The notes beneath the pieces are model-generated. The model was not told the DNA's origin. It saw nothing but the letters and a program-made list of their open reading frames with translations, and ran no database searches. From Marinobacter sp. EhC06 (GTDB lineage: Bacteria; Pseudomonadota; Gammaproteobacteria; Pseudomonadales; Oleiphilaceae), in assembly GCF_001650915.1 (NCBI RefSeq), contig NZ_LXYO01000009.1, positions 1 through 46,577 of the forward strand: a stretch of DNA of 46,577 nt. The letters run 5' to 3'. The position numbers and the translations under genes are program-made. The first letter of the stretch is position 1; every line of letters starts with the position of its first letter. This document shows positions 25,437 to 34,105 of this stretch, piece after piece.

Positions 25437-25970
25437 ATGAATGCATCAAAACTATTCGTAGCGGGTATGGCGCTTTCAATGTCGGCAACAGCGTTTGCGG
25501 CTGGCGCCCATGATGGTGGCCACGGGCACGGCGCTACAAGCGGTGAACCTGGCAAAACGTCGGAGGCCAGCCGAACCATAACTGTCGAGATGTACGACAA
25601 CTACTACGAACCCGAAGAAATCAGTGTAAAGCCGGGTGAAACCGTTCGCTTCGTGGTGGAGAACAAGGGAAACCTCGTCCATGAGTTCAATGTTGGCACT
25701 CCCGACATGCACGAAGCTCATCAAGAGGAAATGATGATGATGGTTGAGCATGGCGTCATCCAGGGCGGCAAGCTGAACCACGACATGATGAATATGGATA
25801 TGGGGAATGGCCATTCCATGAAGCATGACGACCCGAACAGCGTGTTGCTGGAACCGGGCCAAAGTAAAGAAGTGGTATGGAAGTTCTCTGATAAAGGCAA
25901 TATCGAATTTGCCTGCAACGTGCCGGGCCACTATCAGGCCGGGATGTACGGTGAGGTCAATTTCGAGTAA
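25437..25970 (+). CDS. Periplasmic cupredoxin with extra Met/His loop
   Basis: A 177-residue exported blue-copper-type protein. The signal peptide ends at about residue 22 (AFA-AG), followed by a His-rich leader (HDGGHGHG). The cupredoxin core has all type 1 ligands: His82 in NLVHEFN, and Cys160, His165 and Met170 in CNVPGHYQAGM. Between the ligands is a Met/His-rich insert (EMMMMVEHG, then HDMMNMDMG) that could bind further Cu(I). Proteins of this kind carry copper to the oxidase or buffer it in the periplasm. I start at ATG 25437 (AGAGGA upstream) because a signal peptide follows directly. It is the first gene of a unit with the multicopper oxidase and CopB, controlled by a TTCAG box. Confidence 0.92.
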   Translation: MNASKLFVAGMALSMSATAFAAGAHDGGHGHGATSGEPGKTSEASRTITVEMYDNYYEPEEISVKPGETVRFVVENKGNLVHEFNVGTPDMHEAHQEEMMMMVEHGVIQGGKLNHDMMNMDMGNGHSMKHDDPNSVLLEPGQSKEVVWKFSDKGNIEFACNVPGHYQAGMYGEVNFE

Positions 25971-26054
25971 CTCGCTTAACTGAGGTCCGCGAACGCGGGG
26001 CTGAGACACGTTTCTCGGCCCGGCTTCAATGACGTGTAGTTCGGAGCAACACAG

Positions 26055-27764
26055 ATGAAACCACGCTTTTTGACAGGGCTTTTGAGCCTGCTGATGCCAG
26101 CCATGGTTCTGGCCGGCGAATACGACCTTACGGTCGACCGGGTAAAAATTGATACCGGCGATTTTGTGAAGGAAGGCATTGGATACAACGGCGCATCTCC
26201 GGGACCGGTAATGCGTTTCAAGGAAGGCGAGAACGTCCGGATCAACGTGACCAACAACCTGGATGAGATGACGTCCATTCACTGGCACGGCCTGATCCTT
26301 CCTTTTAACCAGGACGGTGTGCCTGGTATCAGTTTCCCGGGCATCAAGCCGGGTGAAACCTTTACCTATGAGTTTCCTATCCAGCAGGCAGGCACCTACT
26401 GGTTCCACAGCCACTCTGGTTTTCAGGAGCCGGACGGCGCCTATGGTGCCATTGTCATCGAGCCCGAGGGCCGTGAGCCATTCCGCTACGATCGTGAATA
26501 CGTGGTGCAGCTGACTGACAAGCACCCCCATTCCGGTGACCGCATCATGCGCAACCTGAAAATGATGCCGGATTACTACAACCGCGAGCAGCAAACTGTC
26601 GGCGAGTTTTTCTCGGACGTGTCAAAGAATGGCCTGATGAACACCGTCAGTGACCGTATTGCCTGGGGGGGTATGCGGATGATGAAGGCGGACGTTGAAG
26701 ACGTGCAGGGCTTTACGGGCCTGATCAACGGCAAAGGCCCGGACCAGAACTGGACGGGACTCTTTGAGCCGGGCGAACGCATTCGGCTGCGATTCATCAA
26801 CTCTTCTGCGATGACCTACTTCGACATCCGGATTCCTGGTCTGGACATGACGGTTGTCCAGGCTGATGGCAACAACGTTCAGCCGGTCAATGTGGACGAA
26901 TTCCGGATTGGTGTGGCGGAAACCTACGATGTGATCGTTCGCCCGAGAGACAAGCAGGCCTACACCATTTTTGCTGAATCCATGGGGCGGTCCGGCTATG
27001 CCAGGGCAACGTTGGCCCCCGAAGAAGGTATGGAAGCGGCTGTTCCGCAACTGCGTGATCCGGCGCGCCTGACTATGGCAGACATGAGCGGTATGCCCGG
27101 CATGGACCATGGCAACATGGCCGGTATGGATCATGGCGACATGGATATGAATAGCTCAGAAGGGATGTCCGGAATGGATCATTCCAACATGGAAGGCATG
27201 GATCATGGTTCCATGGCGATGGGAAAAGGCGGCCAAAGCGACCCCTTTTACGCCAAGGGAAGTGGCCTTGTACCCACGGCAGCCAATGGCGGCAAGTTCC
27301 TGTCCTATGCTGACCTGAAGGCCCAAGATCCACTGTATGAAGACCGCGAACCGACCCGGGAAATTGAGCTTCGTTTGACCGGCAATATGGAGCGTTATAC
27401 CTGGAGCATTAATGGCGTCAAGTACGAAGACGCAGACCCAATTCGTCTCAAATACGGTGAGCGAGTTCGCTTCAAATTCGTGAACGAGACCATGATGACT
27501 CACCCTATGCACCTGCACGGTATGTGGTCCATTCTCGATGTTGGTGCAGACCAATGGAACCCGATCAAGCACACGGTCAGTGTGCAGCCAGGCACCACGG
27601 TTTACATGGAAACCGAGGTCGACGAGCCCGGTCAGTGGGCGTTCCACTGTCACCTGTCCTATCACGCGGCCGCTGGTATGTTCCGCAAGGTCATTGTTGA
27701 AGGTGGGCCAGAGTCGACGCAGGCCAAAACAGACGTGATTGCCAAAGATGGAGGTGAGGTATGA
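26055..27764 (+). CDS. copA: Multicopper oxidase CopA (copper resistance)
   Basis: A 569-residue periplasmic oxidase of the CopA/PcoA family, which oxidises Cu(I) to the less toxic Cu(II). A signal peptide ends near VLA-G (residue 21). The copper motifs are complete: His76-Trp-His78 in SIHWHG, His118 and His120 in WFHSHSG, HPMHLHG (483-489), and HCHLSYHAAAGMF with Cys532, His537 and axial Met542. A Met/His-rich segment with repeats of G-M-D-H (about residues 340-395) resembles the copper-binding region of CopA. It lacks an obvious twin-arginine motif, unlike many relatives. It follows the cupredoxin gene after 84 bp and overlaps copB by 4 bp (ATGA). Confidence 0.95.
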   Translation: MKPRFLTGLLSLLMPAMVLAGEYDLTVDRVKIDTGDFVKEGIGYNGASPGPVMRFKEGENVRINVTNNLDEMTSIHWHGLILPFNQDGVPGISFPGIKPGETFTYEFPIQQAGTYWFHSHSGFQEPDGAYGAIVIEPEGREPFRYDREYVVQLTDKHPHSGDRIMRNLKMMPDYYNREQQTVGEFFSDVSKNGLMNTVSDRIAWGGMRMMKADVEDVQGFTGLINGKGPDQNWTGLFEPGERIRLRFINSSAMTYFDIRIPGLDMTVVQADGNNVQPVNVDEFRIGVAETYDVIVRPRDKQAYTIFAESMGRSGYARATLAPEEGMEAAVPQLRDPARLTMADMSGMPGMDHGNMAGMDHGDMDMNSSEGMSGMDHSNMEGMDHGSMAMGKGGQSDPFYAKGSGLVPTAANGGKFLSYADLKAQDPLYEDREPTREIELRLTGNMERYTWSINGVKYEDADPIRLKYGERVRFKFVNETMMTHPMHLHGMWSILDVGADQWNPIKHTVSVQPGTTVYMETEVDEPGQWAFHCHLSYHAAAGMFRKVIVEGGPESTQAKTDVIAKDGGEV

Positions 27765-28510
27765 GCTGTATTCGATCAATTGTCGCAGTCAGCTTCCTTG
27801 CCTCTATTGGTGTCTCAACGGCGGTGACAGCTCAGGAAATGATCTCCGACACGACCGCTCGAAAACAGCCGCTCACAACCTGGGGCGTTCAATTCGAGGA
27901 ATTTGAGTACCGCTACAGCGACGATGACGAGGAGCTGGGCGTCTGGAATGCGGATGCCTTCTATGGCACCGACGACTTTAAAGTCCGGCTGCTCACAACC
28001 GGGGAGTACGAGATAGAGGAGCAGGCCTACGAAACGCTGGAAAACCAGCTGGTCGGCCAGATCCCTATCTCCAAGTTCTTCGACGCCAAAGCGGGCGTGC
28101 GTTTCGATACGCCCGAGGGGCCGGACCGTACGTATGCGGTTCTCGGTGTGGCCGGGCTGGCGCCCCAATGGTTTGAGATCGATGCAAATCTGTATGTCAG
28201 CAAGGATGGCGATACGTCAGCTGAACTGGACGCTGAGTACGAATTGCTGTTCACCAACTACTGGATTCTGGCGGCAACGCTGGATGCCTCAGTAGCGTTC
28301 AGTGAGGATGAAGAGATCGGCGTCGGCAAGGGATTGGTTTCCACCGAAACCGGCCTCCGGCTCAGCTACGACCTGATCGACCGTGCGTTCTCACCCTACG
28401 TGGGTGTGGTGCACGAGCGTAAGTATGGCGATAGCGCCGACCTGGCCGAGGCGGACGGCGGTGGCACAGAAGACTGGTTTGCCGTGATCGGCGCTCGAAT
28501 CGCATTCTGA
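27761..28510 (+). CDS. copB: Copper resistance outer-membrane protein CopB
   Basis: A 249-residue outer-membrane protein with a signal peptide (cleavage near VTA-Q, residue 25) followed by repeated amphipathic strands such as VRLLTTGEYEIE and FFDAKAGVRFDT, ending in aromatic FAVIGARIAF as expected for a beta-barrel. CopB/PcoB proteins bind copper or let it pass the outer membrane and occur next to CopA. This one is short: it lacks the Met/His-rich N-terminal part of the Pseudomonas CopB. The start overlaps the copA stop, so the two are coupled. A strong terminator follows after about 10 bp. Confidence 0.92.
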   Translation: MSCIRSIVAVSFLASIGVSTAVTAQEMISDTTARKQPLTTWGVQFEEFEYRYSDDDEELGVWNADAFYGTDDFKVRLLTTGEYEIEEQAYETLENQLVGQIPISKFFDAKAGVRFDTPEGPDRTYAVLGVAGLAPQWFEIDANLYVSKDGDTSAELDAEYELLFTNYWILAATLDASVAFSEDEEIGVGKGLVSTETGLRLSYDLIDRAFSPYVGVVHERKYGDSADLAEADGGGTEDWFAVIGARIAF

Positions 28511-28517
28511 TGCTGAT

Positions 28518-28546
28518 GGGCCATGGGGAAACCCACGGCCCTTTTT
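28518..28546 (+). terminator. Rho-independent terminator after copB
   Basis: GGGCC (28518-28522) pairs with GGCCC (28537-28541), with an inner GGG-AAA-CCC, and is followed by five T residues. It lies directly after the copB stop codon. Confidence 0.85.
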
Positions 28547-28594
28547 CGTCTATGATTTGATGTAACTCAAATCCACCGAAAGCATGTGTCCATT

Positions 28595-28610
28595 TTCAGT
28601 CGCAGTTCAG
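28595..28610 (+). promoter_or_regulatory. TTCAG-N6-TTCAG box upstream of the HMA-like gene
   Basis: TTCAG-TCGCAG-TTCAG followed by GTT, 53 bp before the start codon at 28663. It sits right after the copB terminator, which marks the beginning of a new transcription unit. Confidence 0.65.
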
Positions 28611-28662
28611 GTTGAAGTGTTTTGATACAGGGAGAAGTCATCAGGAAGAGAGGTGTCACCCC

Positions 28663-29016
28663 ATGACCAAAGCACACAAAGCAACCAATCAGGAGCAGTT
28701 TTTGTTGCGCCGAAAAATGGCCGTCGAGGGGCTTGGAGAGGATCAGTGGGATGGGCTCATCCACGATCTTAATCGCCACCCCTGCGTTGATTTCGCCGAG
28801 CGTAAGCCAAATGGCACATTGCAGGTGACGTACGACGGAACCCACTGGTCCGTCGATGAATTACTGGAACTGATCAAGGCTTACGGTGGCCAATTGAAAA
28901 CCGGATGGTGGACCCGGCGCAAACTGGCCTGGTACCGGTTTACCGACGACAACGTCCGGGCAAATGCCAAGCATGAGCCGTTCTGCTGTTCCAAGATTCC
29001 ACCCATGAAAAAATAA
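28663..29016 (+). CDS. Small HMA-like protein without CxxC, uncharacterised
   Basis: A 117-residue cytoplasmic protein with no signal peptide. The middle part (LNRHPCVDFAERKPNGTL, then QVTYDGTHWSVDELLEL and IKAYGG) follows the beta-alpha-beta rhythm of heavy-metal-associated domains, ending in the ...IKAYG segment those domains share. The metal-binding CxxC loop is missing. Instead there is one Cys near the first strand and a Cys-Cys pair in the C-terminal tail (PFCCSKIPP). I start at ATG 28663, behind AGAGAGG; the frame extends to 28612 without a ribosome site. It is followed 11 bp later by the APC permease gene. Its role is unknown; a copper chaperone or sensor is a guess from context. Confidence 0.75.
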   Translation: MTKAHKATNQEQFLLRRKMAVEGLGEDQWDGLIHDLNRHPCVDFAERKPNGTLQVTYDGTHWSVDELLELIKAYGGQLKTGWWTRRKLAWYRFTDDNVRANAKHEPFCCSKIPPMKK

Positions 29017-29027
29017 CAGGAGGTTGA

Positions 29028-30383
29028 ATGAACAGGGAGGAAGATCGAACTACCCGCTACCAGGAGGGCAGTCTCACTTTACCAGGGACAGTCATGCTGG
29101 GTACCGGCGTCATGATTGGCGCCGGTATTTTTGCACTGACAGGGCAGATGGCCCAGATGACCGGTGTCCTTTTCCCGCTGGCCTTTCTCGCGGCGGCGGT
29201 GATTGTCAGCTTCAGCGCCTATTCCTACATCAAGATCTCCAATGCCTACCCGTCCGCCGGCGGTATCGGCATGTACCTGCACAAGGCTTACGGAAACCGG
29301 CTGCCAACGGCTTTCAACGCCCTGTTGATGTACTTTTCCATGGTGATCGCCCAGAGCTTCCTGGCCCGCACCTTTGGCTCTTACACCATGCAACTATTCG
29401 GCGGGGATGACAGTGGCCGCATGGTGCCCATTCTCGGCGTGGCGCTCATTCTTGCGGCCTTTCTGATCAACCTGCTCGGCAATCGGATGATTCAGGGGGT
29501 GGCTTCCTTTATCGGGATCCTGAAAATCGGCGGCATACTGATTTTCGGTCTGGTCGGGATCTGGATTGCCGACTCAGTCTCGGTTGATTTTTCGGAGCCC
29601 GGTGAAGCCGGAGCGCTGGGCAACTTCCTGGGCGCAACCGCACTGGGGATTCTGGCGTTCAAAGGCTTTACGACCATCACCAACAGTGGTTCGGAAGTAA
29701 TAGACCCAAAGCGAAACGTCGGGCGCGCCATCGTGATTTCCATTGCCGCCTGCGTGGTGATCTACACGCTGGTGGGCTTCGCGGTCGCCAGCAACCTGTC
29801 ACTGGCTGAAATTATCGAAACGCAGGATTACTCCCTCGCTGCTGCTGCGCGTCCCGCTCTCGGCGATTACGGTGTCTGGTTTACTGTCGCTATTGCCATG
29901 ATGGCCACGGCGGGCGGTATTCTCGCCAGCGTCTTCGCGGTATCCCGCATGCTGGCGATGCTGACGGAGATGAAGCTCGTACCACATCGGCATTTTGGCA
30001 TGCCCGGCAGCATCCAGAAACACACACTGGTGTATACCGTTGTCCTGGGGCTGATCCTCACCGCCTTCTTTGATCTGTCACGAATTGCCGCGCTGGGTAT
30101 CGTGTTTTACCTGATTATGGACATTGCCATTCACTGGGGTGTACTGCGCTATCTTCGCAAAGACATTAAGGCCAACACCTGGGTGCCAACTACAGCCATC
30201 TTGTTGGATCTTTTGGCTCTGGGCGGCTTTGTCTGGGTAAAACTGAATACGGACCCGTTCGTCATCGGCGTGGCAGTGGTCACCATGATTGTGCTTGCAG
30301 TCTCCGAGCAGATTTTCCTGAAAAGATCGCCGGAATCCGCGCAAGCGAAACAGGAAGAGAGTCACGCGCATCGTCACCATTAA
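29028..30383 (+). CDS. APC-superfamily amino-acid/polyamine permease
   Basis: A 451-residue inner-membrane transporter with twelve predicted helices. The family's substrate loop in helix 1 is visible as GTGVMIGAGIFALTG, and FKGFTTITNSGSEVIDPKRNVGRA in helix 6 and its following loop is typical of the APC superfamily. The tail ends in a His-rich stretch (ESHAHRHH), a possible metal site. A GGAGG ribosome site lies just upstream, 11 bp after the preceding gene. Members import amino acids, polyamines or related cations. Its place inside the copper island, between two metal genes, is unusual; it may import a copper-binding amino acid or peptide. Confidence 0.9.
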   Translation: MNREEDRTTRYQEGSLTLPGTVMLGTGVMIGAGIFALTGQMAQMTGVLFPLAFLAAAVIVSFSAYSYIKISNAYPSAGGIGMYLHKAYGNRLPTAFNALLMYFSMVIAQSFLARTFGSYTMQLFGGDDSGRMVPILGVALILAAFLINLLGNRMIQGVASFIGILKIGGILIFGLVGIWIADSVSVDFSEPGEAGALGNFLGATALGILAFKGFTTITNSGSEVIDPKRNVGRAIVISIAACVVIYTLVGFAVASNLSLAEIIETQDYSLAAAARPALGDYGVWFTVAIAMMATAGGILASVFAVSRMLAMLTEMKLVPHRHFGMPGSIQKHTLVYTVVLGLILTAFFDLSRIAALGIVFYLIMDIAIHWGVLRYLRKDIKANTWVPTTAILLDLLALGGFVWVKLNTDPFVIGVAVVTMIVLAVSEQIFLKRSPESAQAKQEESHAHRHH

Positions 30384-30410
30384 CCAGAATCAGGAAGAGA
30401 GGCTATTGCC

Positions 30411-30638
30411 ATGATGGGAGATAACATGTTCGGGAACACCATGTGGGCAGGCCACTGGCTGTGGATGCTGGTGATTGCCATTGTGGTCGTCATTCCGGCC
30501 TGGCGTATTTGCCAGCGCACGGGGTATCCGGGGTGGATGGGTGTACTGATACTGATCCCTATCGTCAATCTGGTTCTGCTGTATTTCATTGCATTTGCAG
30601 ACTGGCCCGCCGATAAAACAGGAGATCAGAATGGCTGA
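30411..30638 (+). CDS. Small membrane protein, uncharacterised
   Basis: A 75-residue protein with two hydrophobic segments separated by [16 protein letters not shown]. The pattern of a W-R-I-x-x-R-x-G-x-P-G-W turn followed by [15 protein letters not shown] is seen in a widespread family of small bacterial membrane proteins without known function. It starts 27 bp after the APC permease, with a GAAGAGAGG ribosome site upstream, and its last 8 bp overlap the start of the P-type ATPase gene. The overlap suggests coupled translation and possibly a role as an accessory of the pump. Confidence 0.75.
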   Translation: MMGDNMFGNTMWAGHWLWMLVIAIVVVIPAWRICQRTGYPGWMGVLILIPIVNLVLLYFIAFADWPADKTGDQNG

Positions 30639-32991
30639 GCACCATCACGCCCATGACCACGATCACCACGCCGATAAAGAACCTGGCGGGCACACCGCCA
30701 AGGATCCGGTTTGCGGCATGGCAGTCGATCCGCATACCGCGGAACACCGCAGCCAGCATGGCGGTAAAACCTGGTACTTCTGCTCGTCGCGTTGCCAGTC
30801 CAAATTCGACGAGGACCCTGAGCAGTACCTCGATTGGGAAAAGAAACAGCAAGAGCCGGTAGCGCCGGGCACTATGTATACCTGTCCCATGCACCCCGAG
30901 ATTCGGCAGCAAGGGCCAGGGGACTGCCCAATCTGCGGCATGGCCCTGGAGCCCGAGCAGGTAAGCCTGGACGACGGGCCTTCGGAAGAACTCAAAGACA
31001 TGACCCGCCGATTCTGGATCGGCCTGGTGCTGGCCCTGCCTGTACTGGTACTGGAGATGGGTGGGCACCTCACCGGACTCGATCACATTATAGCCCCGCA
31101 GATGTCCAACTGGATTCAACTGGTGCTGGCAACGCCTGTGGTGCTCTGGTGCGGTTGGCCCTTCTTCGTCCGGGGTTGGAAATCCGTGGTTAGCCGTAAC
31201 TTGAACATGTTTACGCTCATTGCCATTGGTACCGGCGTCGCGCTGATCTACAGCCTGGTGGCGACCCTGGCGCCGCAGATCTTCCCAGGCGCCTTCCGGC
31301 AGGAAGACGGGTCGGTCGCCGTCTACTTCGAGGCGGCTGCTGTCATCGTGGTGCTGGTGCTGCTGGGGCAGGTGCTGGAATTGCGCGCCAGAGAGAAAAC
31401 CTCTGGTGCCATCAAGGCCCTGCTGGATCTGGCACCGGCGACGGCCAGAAAACTGGACGACGATGGCAGCGAATCCGATGTGTCGCTTGATCAGGTCAAG
31501 GTCGGTGACCGCTTGCGGGTACGTCCGGGAGACAAGGTGCCGTTGGACGGCGAGGTGCTTGAAGGCAGCTCCAACGTGGATGAATCCATGGTGACCGGTG
31601 AGCCTTTGGCAGTCAGCAAAAAATCCGGCGACCAGGTGATCGGCGGCAGTATCAACCAGCAGGGCAGCTTTATCATGCGGGCCGACAAGGTTGGCCGTGA
31701 CACCATGCTGTCCCAGATTGTGCAGATGGTGGCGAGCGCCCAGCGCAGCCGCGCGCCCATTCAGGGCCTGGCCGACAAGGTGGCGGGTTATTTTGTGCCT
31801 GCGGTGATCGTGATCGCCATTATCGCCTTTATAGCCTGGTCATTCTTCGGGCCCACGCCGCCTATGGCGTTCGGGCTGATTGCAGCGGTCAGTGTTCTGA
31901 TCATTGCCTGCCCTTGCGCACTTGGCTTGGCGACGCCCATGTCCATCATGGTGGGTGTCGGACGCGGTGCTCAAAGTGGCGTTCTGATTCGCGATGCGGA
32001 AGCCTTGGAGCGTATGGAGAAGGTGGACACCGTGGTGGTGGATAAAACCGGCACGCTGACAGAGGGCAAGCCGCAAGTCACCCGGCTTGTCGCGGCCAAC
32101 GGGTTCGATGACAGTAGTCTCATGCGTTATGCAGGCGGCCTGGAGAAAGGCAGTGAGCACCCACTGGCTCACGCCATACTCGATAAAGCCAAGGGCATGG
32201 ACCTGAAGCTTCCGGATGCGGAAGACTTTGACTCTCCGAATGGTAAAGGGGTTACCGGTCGAATAGACGGCAAGCGGGTGCTACTTGGTAACCGCCTTCT
32301 CATGGAGTCGGAAAATGTCGACACCACGCGATTTGACGGCGACGCCGACCAGCTCCGAAAAGATGGTGCTACCGTGATTTTTGCTGCTGTCGACGGAAAC
32401 GTCGCAGGGTTGCTGGCGATTGCCGATCCGGTCAAGGAAACCACCGAAGCCGCTATTTCCGCGCTGCAAAAAGACGGCATCCGGGTGGTCATGCTGACCG
32501 GCGATAACCGCACTTCAGCTGAAGCAGTTGCCCGAAAACTGCATATCGACGAAGTGGAAGCGGAAGTCCTGCCGGAAGATAAGGGCAAGATCGTCCAGCG
32601 CCTGAAAGACGAAGGCCGTGTTGTCGTGATGGCGGGTGACGGCGTAAACGATGCGCCTGCACTGGCAACGGCGGATGTCGGTGTGGCCATGGGCACCGGG
32701 ACCGATGTCGCCATCGAAAGCGCCGGCATTACGCTGCTACGCGGCGACCTGATGGGCATTGTCGAGGCGCGCCGTTTGTCTCTGGCGACCATGCGCAATA
32801 TCCGTCAGAACCTGTTTTTCGCCTTCGTTTACAACTCCGCCGGTGTTCCGATAGCGGCAGGGGTTTTGTACCCGTTTTTCGGGATACTGCTGTCGCCCAT
32901 TTTTGCAGCGGCCGCCATGTCGCTGTCCTCGGTCAGCGTGATTGTGAATGCGCTGCGTTTGAGGGTGGTGAAACTCGGGTCAAAGCAATGA
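30631..32991 (+). CDS. Copper-translocating P-type ATPase (YHS and HMBD N-terminus)
   Basis: A 786-residue P1B-type ATPase that pumps copper out of the cytoplasm. The N-terminus is His-rich ([10 protein letters not shown]), then a YHS domain ([16 protein letters not shown], then [12 protein letters not shown]) and a heavy-metal-binding domain ([21 protein letters not shown]). No classical CxxC HMA domain is present. The transport motif Cys427-Pro-Cys429 lies in [11 protein letters not shown], the phosphorylation site is Asp471 in DKTGTLTEG, and [10 protein letters not shown] and [10 protein letters not shown] follow. I start at ATG 30631, with GGAGAT upstream, overlapping the small membrane protein gene. 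It ends 24 bp before the DUF302 gene. The CPC motif and copper context support Cu(I) specificity. Confidence 0.95.
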   Translation: MAEHHHAHDHDHHADKEPGGHTAKDPVCGMAVDPHTAEHRSQHGGKTWYFCSSRCQSKFDEDPEQYLDWEKKQQEPVAPGTMYTCPMHPEIRQQGPGDCPICGMALEPEQVSLDDGPSEELKDMTRRFWIGLVLALPVLVLEMGGHLTGLDHIIAPQMSNWIQLVLATPVVLWCGWPFFVRGWKSVVSRNLNMFTLIAIGTGVALIYSLVATLAPQIFPGAFRQEDGSVAVYFEAAAVIVVLVLLGQVLELRAREKTSGAIKALLDLAPATARKLDDDGSESDVSLDQVKVGDRLRVRPGDKVPLDGEVLEGSSNVDESMVTGEPLAVSKKSGDQVIGGSINQQGSFIMRADKVGRDTMLSQIVQMVASAQRSRAPIQGLADKVAGYFVPAVIVIAIIAFIAWSFFGPTPPMAFGLIAAVSVLIIACPCALGLATPMSIMVGVGRGAQSGVLIRDAEALERMEKVDTVVVDKTGTLTEGKPQVTRLVAANGFDDSSLMRYAGGLEKGSEHPLAHAILDKAKGMDLKLPDAEDFDSPNGKGVTGRIDGKRVLLGNRLLMESENVDTTRFDGDADQLRKDGATVIFAAVDGNVAGLLAIADPVKETTEAAISALQKDGIRVVMLTGDNRTSAEAVARKLHIDEVEAEVLPEDKGKIVQRLKDEGRVVVMAGDGVNDAPALATADVGVAMGTGTDVAIESAGITLLRGDLMGIVEARRLSLATMRNIRQNLFFAFVYNSAGVPIAAGVLYPFFGILLSPIFAAAAMSLSSVSVIVNALRLRVVKLGSKQ

Positions 32992-33015
32992 ACTTCTGAA
33001 TCATTGGAGGTAGCT

Positions 33016-33402
33016 ATGTCATACACGATCGATCGAGTTATCAAGGATGTCGATTTCGAGGACGTGGACAGAAGAGCGCGTCAGGCCCTCACTGATCACG
33101 GGTTCGGTGTGCTGACAGAAATTGATGTCAAAGCCACCATGAAGAAAAAGCTGGACAAGGATATGTTGGCCTATCGGATTCTCGGGGCCTGCAATCCTGG
33201 CATGGCCTGGGAAGCCATCGGTGTGGAGCCTCGCGTGGGTGCCATGCTGCCTTGCAACGTTATTCTTCGTGAGGTTTCGGAGGGCATTGAGGTAAGTGCA
33301 GTGGATCCATTGGCTTCCATGAGCGCCATCGATAATGACGAGCTCAAGCAGGTTGCCGGGAAGGTCAGGGATATGCTCTCTGAGGTTGTGGAATCGATCT
33401 GA
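33016..33402 (+). CDS. DUF302-family protein
   Basis: A 128-residue protein of the DUF302 family. Recognisable parts are ARQALTDHGFGVLTEIDVKA near residue 25, then YRILGACNPGMAWEAI and AMLPCNVILRE. The family is soluble and of unknown function, and is often found beside metal-efflux or redox genes; the two conserved cysteines, in the ACNPG and LPCN stretches, could bind a metal. A GGAGGT ribosome site gives the ATG at 33016; the longer frame from 33004 includes that site and is not the start. It lies 24 bp after the P-type ATPase, in one unit with it. Confidence 0.9.
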   Translation: MSYTIDRVIKDVDFEDVDRRARQALTDHGFGVLTEIDVKATMKKKLDKDMLAYRILGACNPGMAWEAIGVEPRVGAMLPCNVILREVSEGIEVSAVDPLASMSAIDNDELKQVAGKVRDMLSEVVESI

Positions 33403-33586
33403 AGCCGGTAGAGGCGTCGATTTGCTGCAGTGCCTGCGGTTTGCAATGGATTAGCGAATTAGCCAGGCGAGCGCATAGCCCAACTGAACACTGGAAATGC
33501 AAATAGGACTCCTCATTTGACGACGGGATACCTATTTGATGTCAGTCATATTATGGAGAAGAAAAAAGGAAAAAAGGAAAAAAGAT

Positions 33587-34045
33587 ATGGATATAAAGAC
33601 TTTTGGACAACTGATCGACTGGACGCGCGATCTGCACTCACATCTGGCGAGCTGTCTGTCCCATTGCGCAACAAAGCACGAGGAAGAACGGGCCCGTGCG
33701 CTTTTGGATTATCTGGCAGCTCATGAATCGGAAATAGAGCGGATCGTGAACGAGTTTGAGCACCAAGGGGATAAGAAGGCACTGGAAACTCGGGTGTACG
33801 ACTACCTGTCCCATAATCCGATCAAAACTCATCGAACCTGCGACGAGCCTTACGCGAAGCTTGATTTTGATGGTATCTGCCGGGAAGTGTTCGACTTTCA
33901 TGATCAGATTATTGATCTCTACAAAACGCTGATTGGAAAAGCCGAAATTCCAGAAGCAAAAGAGCTGTTCGAATCTCTTTTGGCGATGGAGGAAAATGAG
34001 TCGATGAGACTGGCTCGTCAGGTTGGCCGAATGCAGGATCTATGA
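33587..34045 (+). CDS. Helical, ferritin- or hemerythrin-like protein
   Basis: A 152-residue all-helical protein. Two long amphipathic helices (LIDWTRDLHSHLASCLSH, then KHEEERARALLDYLAAHESE) and later EVFDFHDQIIDLYKTLIG and ELFESLLAMEENESMRLARQ place pairs of Glu and His as in four-helix di-iron proteins. No exact E-x-x-H pair of ferritins is proven. Such proteins store iron or react with oxygen species. I start at the ATG at 33587 with a very short AAAAGAT run upstream; a longer frame begins at 33536. It is separated from the DUF302 gene by 184 bp and may be independent of the copper box. Confidence 0.55.
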   Translation: MDIKTFGQLIDWTRDLHSHLASCLSHCATKHEEERARALLDYLAAHESEIERIVNEFEHQGDKKALETRVYDYLSHNPIKTHRTCDEPYAKLDFDGICREVFDFHDQIIDLYKTLIGKAEIPEAKELFESLLAMEENESMRLARQVGRMQDL

Positions 34046-34105
34046 GATCCGAGCACTTTTGCTGACGGCTTAATCCCTTTGAATGTTTCCAATTGAGGCT
34101 CACCT

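Noticed and set aside
25476..26594. Minus-strand open frame of 372 codons across the cupredoxin and oxidase genes
   Set aside because: It is the antisense shadow of two well-supported copper genes; its His-rich look comes from reading Met codons backwards.
27060..27215. Repeated GGTATGGATCATGG-like units in copA as a possible DNA repeat or CRISPR
   Set aside because: They are imperfect coding repeats for Gly-Met-Asp-His in the copper-binding segment; there are no spacers of regular length.
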